A stretch of 64,000 nt of DNA from Corynebacterium terpenotabidum Y-11 (lineage in GTDB: Bacteria; Actinomycetota; Actinomycetes; Mycobacteriales; Mycobacteriaceae), in contig NC_021663.1 of assembly GCF_000418365.1 (NCBI RefSeq), positions 1,550,001-1,614,000 of the forward strand, read 5' to 3'. This document shows positions 18,901-27,229 of this stretch, piece by piece (the first letter of the stretch is position 1; every line of letters starts with the position of its first letter). Under the pieces are notes generated by a model that saw only the letters and a list, made by a program, of their open reading frames with translations, made no database searches and was not told where the DNA came from. A program made the translations under genes and the position numbers.

Positions 18901-21900
18901 CTCCGGCTCGGGCAGCAATGACCGGTCAGCCCTGCCGCAACCTGGACTGCACCGGCACCTACGGGGAACAGCCCATCGACGACAACTACTACCGACGCCT
19001 CTACTCCTCCACCACGCCCCGGACGATCATCTCCCGGGAGCACACCAGCCTGCTGGACAAGACAACCCGCCGACGGGTCGAGGACCAGTTCAAGGCATCG
19101 GAGACCACCGCACCGGATGCCCCGAACGTCCTGGTCGCCACACCGACCCTGGAAATGGGAATCGACATCGGCGACCTGTCCACTGTCATGCTCGCCTCCC
19201 TACCGAACGCCGTCTCCAACTACGTCCAGCGGGTCGGGCGTGCCGGACGCCTCACCGGCAACTCCCTGGTCGTCGCCCTGGTGCAGGGACGCGGCCGTGC
19301 CCTGCCGACACTGGAACGTCCCCTGTCCATGATCGCCGGATCAGTCGAAGCTCCGGCCGCGTTCCTCTCCGCCGAGGAGATCCTCCACCGGCAGTTCAGC
19401 GCCTACCTGCTCGACCGGACGAGACTTGCCGAGCACATGGAGACCCCTCATCTCGTCGACGACGTCTTCTCCCTGCGCACCACCGGCAGCCCGACGGTGG
19501 TCGAGGTGCTGCTGGACATGGCGTCCTCCGGGTTGGGCGAGGCACTGGCCGGATTCACCGCGCCGCTGAGCGCACACGTCCCCCAGCATGTCCTCACCGA
19601 TCTACGGTCCTGGGCCAACGGCACCGGTACCGACAGCTTCACCGGGGAATTGCTGGCCGCCCGCACCGCCTGGAACGCGGAAACCCACGAACTCGCCAGG
19701 CAGGAGAACACCCTGTCTGTGCGGGAGGCTGAACTGGCCCGGCGGGCCGAATCCGCAGCCGCCGACGACGACGTGAAAGCCCAGCACCGGTCCAGCCGTG
19801 CGGCACTGCGGGCGGTCCGGCGGCGTCGGCACGAACTCACGACCGAGTACTGGATCACCGCGCTGGAGCGTTACGGGATCCTGCCGAACTTCACCCTGCT
19901 CGACGAGTCCGTCGATCTTCACCTCTCCGTCTCCTACCTGGACAAGGACCTGGAGTTCGACACCAGAACCTACGACTACACCCGTGGCGCCTCGGCCGCT
20001 CTGACTGAACTGGCGCCAGGTGCGACCTTCTACGCCCAGGGTGTGGCCGCCACCATCGATGCCGTGGACCTCGGCCCGGACAACGCCTACCTGCAGCGGT
20101 GGCGTGTCTGCCCGGCGTGCTCCCACTCCGAGGTACTTGCTCCCGAGGATTCAGGGACCTCGGCGTCCTGCCCTGCCTGCGGATCACCGGCGTGGCGGGA
20201 TATCGCCCAGGTCATCGACGTCCTTCCGCTGCGTCGGGTATTCGCCGAAGTCGAGCAGACCCGCGCAGCGATCACCGATGCCCGCGAGGACCGCACCCAG
20301 ACCCGGTTCCACCAGAACCTGTCGATGCGGGTACCCGACGCAACTGCGGGAATGCGCTGGTACCTCTCCGGGACCGGCTTCGGCATCCAGCACTTCCCCC
20401 AGATTGAACTGCGGTGGATGAACCTCGGACGCGGATCCGGCCAACGCCGGTCGATGGCCTCGTCAGAGGTCGAAGCACCGCTGTTCACCGTATGCTCCCG
20501 GTGCGGGCACACCGCCACGGTGAAGTTCGAGGGCGAGCCGGCGAACACCTGGAAAGACCACCGGCCGTGGTGCCCGCTGCGTACTGAGCGGGACCCGGAT
20601 CCGCTCACTATTGCTCTGGGCCGCACGCTGAAGACGGAGGGAGTGCTGCTGCGGCTGCCTCAACTACTCACCGTCGCGGATTCAGCGACGGTTCCCTCGG
20701 TCATCGCTGCCATCCGACTCGGGTTCAAGGAGAGTCTCGGTGGAAACCCGGACCACCTCGACGTCACCGGCATTCGCGTCGGATCCGGGGACGATTCATA
20801 CGACGGCCTGCTGCTGCACGACACAGTCCCGGGCGGCACCGGCTATCTCACCGAGTTCACCCGCGTCCGCGATGTGGAGGCTCTGCTCCACGCCGCGTAC
20901 CGCCGGGTGAGCACGTGCCACTGCCGCAATGAACACCGGGCTGCCTGCCCGGACTGCCTGCTTCCTTTCGCACCTCCCGGTTCCGCGGAAACCCTGTCGC
21001 GGGCTGCTGCGGAAAGCGCACTGGCGAAGATCCTGCTCGATGATCTTCACCCCACCGAGAGCGCCGACCCGGCCACAGCGCAGTGGCCGGGAGTGTCGGT
21101 GACAGAGGAGATCCCGGAGGTGGAGCCACGCTCCAAGCTGGAATCTCTTTTCCTCCACGAGTTCCAGGCGGGGTTGGAGGCCCGCGGTGCGACGCTGAAG
21201 AAGAAGCAGAACGGCGGGTATGCGGAATGGACTCTCCGGTTGCCGGATTCTCCGCACCGGTGGCGGATGCAGGAGCAGAAGAACCTGGGGAAAACCGTCC
21301 CCGACTTCTACTTCGAGGCGGAGGATTCCTCTGTCCGTCCCGTCGCCCTGTACCTCGACGGTGCGGCTTTCCACCGTTCCGAGCAGCACAACCGGGTCAC
21401 CGATGACGTGGACAAGCGGAACTGGCTGGCTGCCGCGGGCATGGTTCCCTGGACCCTGACCTGGAAAGACCTCGAAAGGTTCCGTAGCCGGGCGGAGACG
21501 ACGTGTGCCACGGAGCATCCGGACTGGTACCACCCGATCTACAACGAGGCACTGGCCGGTTCCCTGCGGCTGTCCTCCGCAGATCTCGCGCTCCTCACCG
21601 AGGACCCGATGACCCAGCTCTTCGCCTACCTCCAGAAGCCCGAGGTGGACTGGTGGAACCGGATGTCGACGGCAGCCGCCCTCCATGCCGTCGATGTATC
21701 CGCGGGCGGGGCGACGAACACCTACTATTCGGGCGTGACCGTCACCGTGAAGCAGAATCCCTCGGGTGCCGCGACGACACTCGATCTTGCCGCGCCCTCC
21801 GATCTCAACGCCGAGGACTACGCGCAGAGCTGGGAGATGTTCTGGTCCCTGGCCAACCTCGTCTACTTCAACCAGGCGGGACACACGATCTCCGTCAGGA

Positions 21901-22349
21901 AGGCGTCGTCCAGGGTGGCCCGCCCCGCTGCGGCTCTGCCCGCAGAAGGTTCCGACGCTGCTGGTGACACTGCCACCTCTGCGAACTCTCCAGCCTTTGA
22001 CACAGGGGTGTTCTCCGACACTGCACCGGCGGCCGACACTGTTGACAGCGTTGCTTCCGGAAACTGGTCATCAGCCGCCGAAGAGTTCGCCGACGATCCC
22101 GAGGCGGCGGACGCCATCGAGGTGCTCGTCGCGCGTGGCGTCCCCTCCCCCGATACCTTCGGTGAGGAGATCGCCCAGGTCTCCACGATCGTCGCCTGGT
22201 CGGCGGCCAAGATCGCCGTGGTCTTCCCCGACGACAGCGGCGATGCGTCCGGCGGATGGACCTTCATCGACACCGACGAGGTATGCGGTGACCCGTTCCC
22301 CGCCGATCTCCTGTCCCTCATCACACCCCATGCCGGAAAGCAGGACTAG
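15936..22349 (+). CDS. Giant DEAD helicase with DUF1998 region and Vsr-like C-terminal nuclease domain
   Basis: A 2137-residue protein that resembles DrmA plus DrmB, or DruE, in one chain. Core 1: TGTGSGKTES near 108, DEFH near 237, SATLGG near 288. Core 2: ATPTLEMGIDIG near 1068 and QRVGRAGR near 1097. Several paired Cys motifs suggest zinc sites: CYCRVC near 531, CPSC near 638, CPAC near 978, CPAC pairs near 1391-1420. The DUF1998/MZB region contains HDTVPGGTGYL near 1625 and a CHC-x8-CPDC cluster near 1661-1675. From about 1735 a Vsr/PD-(D/E)XK-like fold follows: VPDFYF, then ALYLDGAAFHR and DKRNWLAAAGM (1787-1830). GTG 15936 is preceded by AAGGAGG inside the end of the methyltransferase gene. 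The C-terminal 280 residues are acidic and unassigned. Confidence 0.82.
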   Translation: MSSLLPVHTADQITSGVTEYLTTSFSLADTATGDRLAEFLTDEESGMFHGPYVRTRLPYAPDDSGQRFFDWQAESFVPYRHQADAFRRLSSLTPTGEPRRPDPTLVITGTGSGKTESFLYPILEHCRRNPGPGMKALILYPMNALATDQERRLAEIIKTTDALKEVTAGIYTGEQSGGQGGRTTVSSHGLISNRDLMRDDVPDILLTNYKMLDQLLLREDDKQIWADSATTLQYLVLDEFHTYDGAQGTDVALLLRRLGLALKAHQSDWFLSAEEAARPLGRITPVATSATLGGRNNLTSMLDFAYTIFGEKLDPTAIITETSLTYPQWVTAVDNLVGMPPESVTTGQSLPDHTQVETINTAVAEALATGTAYQSAVHTVLCRELWHCADDRDAAIAAYTRHPLTEALLTTASTPAPLTVPETGVDIDPATGEPTVIRPLTDILPPAARRLPNNGAAEFLTHVLSDIAWLRADYVREHSWTGKTLPGVDTHLWVREVSRVDRIVSSDPGERMFRWADDGPQEENDDTGWLPACYCRVCGRSGWMISTLPGDVGYETSPAKIRAGSLKSPELQLPLLDATDDAVGRDAGADSAVYWLDLSRPDLLLQRPDDEALETGEIIPVLSYAGDNREDRAKKETCPSCGTQDSIRYLGSSVATLLSVALSNLFGEPELDDADKKTLVFTDSVQDAAHRAGFIQSRARAFALRTRIRETVGVEPVTLRQMLDRIITDAGDNLRSRYELIPPHMAEWDAFTAFWEPKADPGARRRAEQTVRDRLAVDLLLEFGQRADLPRSLTSTGALTTQVDISDSTLLAAATAAVDTVNLPMFETDLLGWARGVVEIIRGNGGINHPLFNSYLSHACNPYMLATRPVRQKGMPSFPKGGAPAFPRAGASLTGSAGDWSRTMPLGSPRSFWARWTTRSLGLSSAMEGGTAVTALLKELARRGELLAVNDDAGGTVYALRDDAVLVTSEDAPALLECPACHSRLAVAAPARAAMTGQPCRNLDCTGTYGEQPIDDNYYRRLYSSTTPRTIISREHTSLLDKTTRRRVEDQFKASETTAPDAPNVLVATPTLEMGIDIGDLSTVMLASLPNAVSNYVQRVGRAGRLTGNSLVVALVQGRGRALPTLERPLSMIAGSVEAPAAFLSAEEILHRQFSAYLLDRTRLAEHMETPHLVDDVFSLRTTGSPTVVEVLLDMASSGLGEALAGFTAPLSAHVPQHVLTDLRSWANGTGTDSFTGELLAARTAWNAETHELARQENTLSVREAELARRAESAAADDDVKAQHRSSRAALRAVRRRRHELTTEYWITALERYGILPNFTLLDESVDLHLSVSYLDKDLEFDTRTYDYTRGASAALTELAPGATFYAQGVAATIDAVDLGPDNAYLQRWRVCPACSHSEVLAPEDSGTSASCPACGSPAWRDIAQVIDVLPLRRVFAEVEQTRAAITDAREDRTQTRFHQNLSMRVPDATAGMRWYLSGTGFGIQHFPQIELRWMNLGRGSGQRRSMASSEVEAPLFTVCSRCGHTATVKFEGEPANTWKDHRPWCPLRTERDPDPLTIALGRTLKTEGVLLRLPQLLTVADSATVPSVIAAIRLGFKESLGGNPDHLDVTGIRVGSGDDSYDGLLLHDTVPGGTGYLTEFTRVRDVEALLHAAYRRVSTCHCRNEHRAACPDCLLPFAPPGSAETLSRAAAESALAKILLDDLHPTESADPATAQWPGVSVTEEIPEVEPRSKLESLFLHEFQAGLEARGATLKKKQNGGYAEWTLRLPDSPHRWRMQEQKNLGKTVPDFYFEAEDSSVRPVALYLDGAAFHRSEQHNRVTDDVDKRNWLAAAGMVPWTLTWKDLERFRSRAETTCATEHPDWYHPIYNEALAGSLRLSSADLALLTEDPMTQLFAYLQKPEVDWWNRMSTAAALHAVDVSAGGATNTYYSGVTVTVKQNPSGAATTLDLAAPSDLNAEDYAQSWEMFWSLANLVYFNQAGHTISVRKASSRVARPAAALPAEGSDAAGDTATSANSPAFDTGVFSDTAPAADTVDSVASGNWSSAAEEFADDPEAADAIEVLVARGVPSPDTFGEEIAQVSTIVAWSAAKIAVVFPDDSGDASGGWTFIDTDEVCGDPFPADLLSLITPHAGKQD

Positions 22350-22352
22350 CCC

Positions 22353-24920
22353 ATGGCAACAGTGACATTCTCCAGCACCTTCTCGAAGGTGGACGGTCTG
22401 GATTCCCAGATCGTCAACTTCATCCGGAAGCTCCAGCAGCACCCCGAGGACCCGGGGCTCAACCTCAAGAAGCCGAAGGGGGCCAAGGACCGTAACGTGC
22501 GGACCGCACGGATCAACAAGCAGTACCGGGCGGTGCTGTTCGATCTGTCCGGTTCAGCCGGCCGGCACTTCGTCCTCGTCGACATCCTCAACCACGATGA
22601 CGCCTATGCGAAGGCCGAACGGCTGCGGCTGGAGACCAACCCGGTCAACGGTGTCGCCGTACTGCGCGAAGAAGCCACCGTAGAACCTGAGGTCGAGGAA
22701 TCACTGACGAAAGCACAGGCTGCCGCGGCCCGAGCGCGGCAGCAGGTGAGCCAGCAGGTGAGCCAGCAGGCAACGCAACAGACGAGGCAACAAGCGGAGG
22801 TGGAAGTCTCTGCTGAGCCGGTGACTGAGGCTGAGTCTGCCGACAGAGCCGAATCCACCGACGACAATCACACCGTGGTTCCCGAGGCCACCGCGACTGT
22901 CTCCCCTGTTCCCGCCGTGCCCGTGGCTCCAGTGCGCACACCGAAGGAGGTACTCGCAGCATCCGGCATTAGCGTCGACGACATCCGCGACCGCCTGGGC
23001 ATCCCTGCACGTGCTGTCGACATTGCACTCGAGGTACCCGATGTGGAACTGGTGGACGCCACGCTGACCGCCCATCACGTCGGGGAACGCGACCGAGATA
23101 TCCTCCTCGCGGTCTTCGCCGAGTACAGCCTCGACGAGATTCTCGACGAGTTCCAGCTCGGGGCCGCGCAGCCGGTCACCGACGCCACCGTCGACGCAGC
23201 GGCTCCGCCAGCATCTGAGCAGAACTCCACCGATTCCCTCATCAGCTCCCTGGAGCACCCGGCCGCCCGGTCCCGGTTCGTCACGGTCACCGAAGGCACC
23301 AGCGACGCCCGGCTCTTGGAGATCATCGACCAGATCAGCTTCAACGACTGGCGGATCTTCCTCCACGAGTCTCAGCAACCGCTCGTCGATGCCCAGTTTT
23401 CCGGCGCCGGGCGCGTCCTCGGTGGAGCCGGAACCGGCAAGACTGTGGTGGCGGTATACCGGGCGAACAATCTCGCGACATCGTGGGGTAAGAATCCGGA
23501 GCTCAACTCTGATTCCCCGCGGGTGCTGCTCACCACCTACACCCGGGCACTCGCGGATTCCCTGAAGTCACTGATGAATCTGCTCAATCCGAGCTATCCC
23601 GAGGCCACGGCCATCGGCGCTCCGGGCATGTGGATCGCAGGCATCGACTCGGTGATCCACACCGTGCTCGACCGGGCACAGAGTTCCGAGATCCGGGCAG
23701 CGGTGACGTCCGGTCTCGGGCTCGATGCCCTGCCCAATGATCTCGCCGGCCTCGACGGTCGTTCCGAGAACCGGTTGTGGAAGGAGTCCGTCGACCTGGC
23801 GCAGACCACCCTCTCACCGGAAAAGGCGAACCCGGAATTCCTGTCACAGGAGTATTCGACCGTCATCCTCGGCAATGCGATCACGGAGCAGAACGCGTAC
23901 CTTCGGACCAAACGCCGCGGACGCGGAACCTCCCTGAACCGCACCGAGCGCAAGGATGTCTGGAAAATCATCGAGATCTTCCACAGGAAGTGCCTGGGGA
24001 CCGGACGGCTGACCTGGCCGGCGCTGGCGATCATTGCGGCGGAGATCCTCACTGAACGGATCGCACACCACGGCGGTCGTTCACTCTTCGACCATGTGGT
24101 CATTGACGAAGCCCAGGACTTCCACGCAGCGCACTGGCGGTTCCTTCGGGCAGCAGTGGCTCCGGGCCGCAACGACATCTTCCTGGCAGAGGATCCGCAC
24201 CAGCGGATCTACGGTCAGCACCTGGTACTCAGCCACTATGGCATCGCGACGAAGGGCCGGGCGTCACGGCGACTGACACGTAATTACCGTACGACAGCGG
24301 AGACGCTGCGCTACGCGCTCGACATTCTCAACGGCGCCGAATGGAAGGACGCCGAAGACAGTACGGACAAGACCTCGGGCACCCGATCGCTGCGCCACGG
24401 GCCCGATCCCCTCATCGTGCCGGTGACGACGGAAGCGGAACAGGTGGATGCCGTTATCGCGCAGATCGCAGCATGGAAGAAGGAAGTCGCGGAACGGGCT
24501 GCAGAAAATGCCTCTGGCGAAGGAGGCGCGGATACCGACGCCGTTTCAGCAATCCACGTAGGTGTGCTGACCCGGTCGAAGAATCAGGTCCGGTCGCTGA
24601 CGACGATGTTGTCTGCGGCAGGTCTGGATGTGACGGATTCACGGCAGGCGACCGTCGCTGCGAAGCACGAGATCGCCGTGATGACCATGCACTCAGCGAA
24701 GGGACTGGAGTTCACCCACGTGATCCTTCTGGGAGCGGATGCGGCGACCATGCCACAGCAGTTCCGCATGCGTGGTCTGGCCGAAGCGGAGAAAGAGGAC
24801 ATCCTCCAGCGCGAGCGTGCGCTGCTTTACGTAGCTGCGTCCAGGGCACGTGATGCTCTGATGGTCACTGTGTTGGGTGAGCCTTCGGAGTTGTTGCCAA
24901 CTTCAGGTATCAATGACTGA
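22353..24920 (+). CDS. UvrD-type helicase with N-terminal RelE/ParE-like domain
   Basis: An 855-residue protein, last gene of the defence operon, whose ATG lies 3 bases after the previous stop. Residues 1-95 (LQQHPEDPGLNLKKPKGAKD; RTARINKQYRAVLFD; HDDAYAKAERL) look like the RelE/ParE toxin fold as it occurs fused to helicases. A Gln-rich linker near 120-150 and a helical spacer follow. The superfamily 1 core has GGAGTGKT near 360, DEAQDF near 585, TMHSAKGLEF near 777 and YVAASRARD near 826. All main helicase motifs are present. No HNH or PD-(D/E)XK nuclease motif is seen. It takes the position held by the drmC nuclease in DISARM, so it may unwind or clear phage DNA bound by the complex; that role is inference. 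Confidence 0.82.
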   Translation: MATVTFSSTFSKVDGLDSQIVNFIRKLQQHPEDPGLNLKKPKGAKDRNVRTARINKQYRAVLFDLSGSAGRHFVLVDILNHDDAYAKAERLRLETNPVNGVAVLREEATVEPEVEESLTKAQAAAARARQQVSQQVSQQATQQTRQQAEVEVSAEPVTEAESADRAESTDDNHTVVPEATATVSPVPAVPVAPVRTPKEVLAASGISVDDIRDRLGIPARAVDIALEVPDVELVDATLTAHHVGERDRDILLAVFAEYSLDEILDEFQLGAAQPVTDATVDAAAPPASEQNSTDSLISSLEHPAARSRFVTVTEGTSDARLLEIIDQISFNDWRIFLHESQQPLVDAQFSGAGRVLGGAGTGKTVVAVYRANNLATSWGKNPELNSDSPRVLLTTYTRALADSLKSLMNLLNPSYPEATAIGAPGMWIAGIDSVIHTVLDRAQSSEIRAAVTSGLGLDALPNDLAGLDGRSENRLWKESVDLAQTTLSPEKANPEFLSQEYSTVILGNAITEQNAYLRTKRRGRGTSLNRTERKDVWKIIEIFHRKCLGTGRLTWPALAIIAAEILTERIAHHGGRSLFDHVVIDEAQDFHAAHWRFLRAAVAPGRNDIFLAEDPHQRIYGQHLVLSHYGIATKGRASRRLTRNYRTTAETLRYALDILNGAEWKDAEDSTDKTSGTRSLRHGPDPLIVPVTTEAEQVDAVIAQIAAWKKEVAERAAENASGEGGADTDAVSAIHVGVLTRSKNQVRSLTTMLSAAGLDVTDSRQATVAAKHEIAVMTMHSAKGLEFTHVILLGADAATMPQQFRMRGLAEAEKEDILQRERALLYVAASRARDALMVTVLGEPSELLPTSGIND

Positions 24921-24978
24921 ATTCCAGACGATGTACTCAGTGACCAGGTCAGCTGAACCGCCGGCGCCGGACGATTCC

Positions 24979-26451
24979 CTATGAAGAAGTCTGAGCCTCC
25001 CCCAACTCCCGCACCCCGGCCGCAATCCGCATCTCCGGGATCGACGCCAGCCCGACACGTAGTTCATCGGTCCGTGCCACGGTGCCCGGCGCGTAGTACA
25101 GCGCGCCCGGAGTGACGAGCACGCCCCGTGATCTGGCCCGCTGCGCCCAGGCTGCAGCGTCCTCACCGTCACCAGCATCACCGCCCCCAGGCATCCGCAG
25201 CCACATGTTCATCTGCGGCACCGTCAACTGATCCGCGAACTCCGGCAGATGCTCCCCCACCGCCTCGGCGAAATGGTCGAACTTCGACCGGGCCCGCACC
25301 CGGTAGCCGCGCAACTGCCGGGCATAGTCCCCGGACCGGATGAACAGTGCCAACGACCGCTGCAGCATCGGCGAGGGAGCCTTCGTCGCATAGTGGCGGA
25401 ACCGCCTCAGCTGCGCAATCAGCTCCGGTTCGGCGACCACGTAACCCATCCGCAGGCCCGGCGCGAGGTACTTCGAGAACGTCCCCAGGTACACCACCCG
25501 ACCCGACCGGTCGACGGACTTCATCGGTGCCAGCGGCGGTCCCTGCAACCGGATCTCCGCGTCGTAGTCGTCCTCGATGATCACGGCGTCCTGCTCGTCC
25601 GCCAGCGACAGGAACCGACGTCGACGCTGCGGGGACAGCGCCACGGACGTCGGATGGTGTGAACTGGGCGTCAGGTAGACCACGTGGGCACCCACCGCCC
25701 CCTTAGGCGAGGCACCGAACTCATCGATCGTCATGTACTGCATCTGTGCCCCGGCCCCGGCGAACGTATGCTGCGCATCCACGTACCCGGGATTCTCCAT
25801 CGCCACGCGGACGCCGGGTCCCAGCAACGCACGCGACAGCAGACTCAGCCCCTGCTGCGTCCCCACGGTGATCATCACCTCGTCCGGGCCGGCATGCACC
25901 CCGCGCAGCGCCAGCACCTCCTCGATGAGTGCCTTGACCAGCTCCGGATCATCACCGTCGCGCGGATCCCCCAGAGACACTCTCAGATTTTTCCCCGACA
26001 TCGCCTGGTTCACCGCCTTCAGCCAGGAGCGGGTGGGGAACGCCGCCTGTTCGATCTGGCCGGACAGGAACGGGAACGGGTAACGCGAGTGGTCCGGCTC
26101 CACGATCTGCGGCACCGGGGTGGCGACCTTGTAGAACAACTGGTTCCAGTCCACCGGGGTGACCGGCGGTTCCTCCGCCACGGTCGCAGCCACCGGGTAC
26201 ATGCCTGAGCGCGGACGCGAGACGACAAGCCGCTCGTCCACCAGCTGCTGTAGTGCCGTCTGCACGGTCGTGCGGGACACCCCGAGCTGGTCCGCGAGCA
26301 CCCTGGACGGCGGCAACGGACGGTTCAGCGGATACACGCCGCGCCGCAGCCCCTGCCGGAGGTACTCCGCGACCCGGGCGTGCAGCGGTCGGATTCCCGC
26401 CAGTGCGGCCCAGTCGTCGGTCGTGGCCTGCTGCGGAGTCCGGGACGTCAT
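24979..26451 (-). CDS. MocR/PdxR-family regulator, TauR-like
   Basis: A 490-residue GntR-type winged helix (PPSRVLADQLGVSRTTVQTAL, about 45-90) joined to a class I aminotransferase-fold domain. The pyridoxal-phosphate lysine is in GTFSKYLAPGLRMG near residue 325, and the IIEDDYDAEIR motif is present. MocR proteins sense an amino compound or aminoacyl-PLP; TauR, which activates taurine genes, belongs here. It is the last gene of the minus-strand taurine operon, 27 bases after the exporter gene, which supports TauR-like function and autoregulation by the product of the operon. ATG 26451 was chosen since GGTGAA precedes it by 5 bases; an upstream ATG lacks this. Effector identity is inferred from context. 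Confidence 0.8.
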   Translation of the reverse strand: MTSRTPQQATTDDWAALAGIRPLHARVAEYLRQGLRRGVYPLNRPLPPSRVLADQLGVSRTTVQTALQQLVDERLVVSRPRSGMYPVAATVAEEPPVTPVDWNQLFYKVATPVPQIVEPDHSRYPFPFLSGQIEQAAFPTRSWLKAVNQAMSGKNLRVSLGDPRDGDDPELVKALIEEVLALRGVHAGPDEVMITVGTQQGLSLLSRALLGPGVRVAMENPGYVDAQHTFAGAGAQMQYMTIDEFGASPKGAVGAHVVYLTPSSHHPTSVALSPQRRRRFLSLADEQDAVIIEDDYDAEIRLQGPPLAPMKSVDRSGRVVYLGTFSKYLAPGLRMGYVVAEPELIAQLRRFRHYATKAPSPMLQRSLALFIRSGDYARQLRGYRVRARSKFDHFAEAVGEHLPEFADQLTVPQMNMWLRMPGGGDAGDGEDAAAWAQRARSRGVLVTPGALYYAPGTVARTDELRVGLASIPEMRIAAGVRELGEAQTSS

Positions 26452-26478
26452 GCGTTCACCGTAGCGTCCATGCCCCAC

Positions 26479-27225
26479 TCACCTGGCTCCGGGCACCAGC
26501 AGCGCCACCCCGGCAGCCAGCACAGTCAGCCGACTGCCGTAGGTCACCACCGACAGTGGCAACCGCCGGCAGGTGGCAGCTCCGACGCCGAAACCCGTGA
26601 GCACTCCGAGGGAGAACCATCCCACGCCGTCCCATCCGTCCGGAGCCACAGCGGAGCCGACTCCGAGCACTGCCAACGCGGCCACAGACGCGACCAGGAA
26701 AAGCGCCGCCAGTCCGGTGCGGTAGCGTGCCGCGTCCTTCGCCGGATAAGTGAGAATCAGTGGTGGGCCGGGCAGAGCTGCGAGCACTGTGAGCACGCCG
26801 GCCATCACTCCCGCCCCACCCACGCCCGCCGGGCCCGCCGCAGGCGGCGGAAAGCCGGGCACCAGCATAGGGACGACCGCCGCGAGGACGCCCACCCCGA
26901 CAACCGTCCTCACGAGTGCCCCATGCTCCGACACCCATCCCAATGCCGGGGACATCGCCGCCGCACCGGAGACAATCCCGACCACAGCCGGGATCAGCAG
27001 GCGGGCATCAGCCCGCCCGAGGCGTCCTCCCGTGCGGTGTCCCGTGACCACGGCAAGCCCCATCAGCACCACCGAGACCACCAGCAACGGGCCCGGGACC
27101 AGCCCCGGGGCCAGCAGCGTCACCAGCGGCGCGGCGACCAGACCGAAGCCGGCGCCGGTGACGGCCTGCACAGCGGCGGCGAGGAAGCCGGCACCGGCCA
27201 ACAGCAGCAACCCCAGCCCTGTCAC
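26479..27225 (-). CDS. TauE/SafE-family sulfonate exporter (IsfE-like)
   Basis: A 248-residue protein with about eight hydrophobic segments and the Gly-rich repeat halves of the TauE/SafE (former DUF81) family, for example QAVTGAGFGLVAAPLVTL near the N-terminus. Members export sulfite, sulfoacetate or isethionate. GTG 27225 was chosen because it lies 4 bases after the stop of the SDR gene; the longer frame starting at 27267 would overlap that gene and add a hydrophilic tail. With an upstream taurine transporter, aminotransferase and SDR, the simplest cargo is isethionate, as proposed for IsfE in taurine-to-isethionate pathways, but a sulfite export role cannot be excluded. Confidence 0.75.
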   Translation of the reverse strand: MTGLGLLLLAGAGFLAAAVQAVTGAGFGLVAAPLVTLLAPGLVPGPLLVVSVVLMGLAVVTGHRTGGRLGRADARLLIPAVVGIVSGAAAMSPALGWVSEHGALVRTVVGVGVLAAVVPMLVPGFPPPAAGPAGVGGAGVMAGVLTVLAALPGPPLILTYPAKDAARYRTGLAALFLVASVAALAVLGVGSAVAPDGWDGVGWFSLGVLTGFGVGAATCRRLPLSVVTYGSRLTVLAAGVALLVPGAR

Positions 27226-27229
27226 CGTC

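Noticed and set aside
8325..24920. A phospholipase-D (DrmC) nuclease hidden in one of the defence genes
   Set aside because: No HxKxxxxD motif pair was seen in the four proteins.
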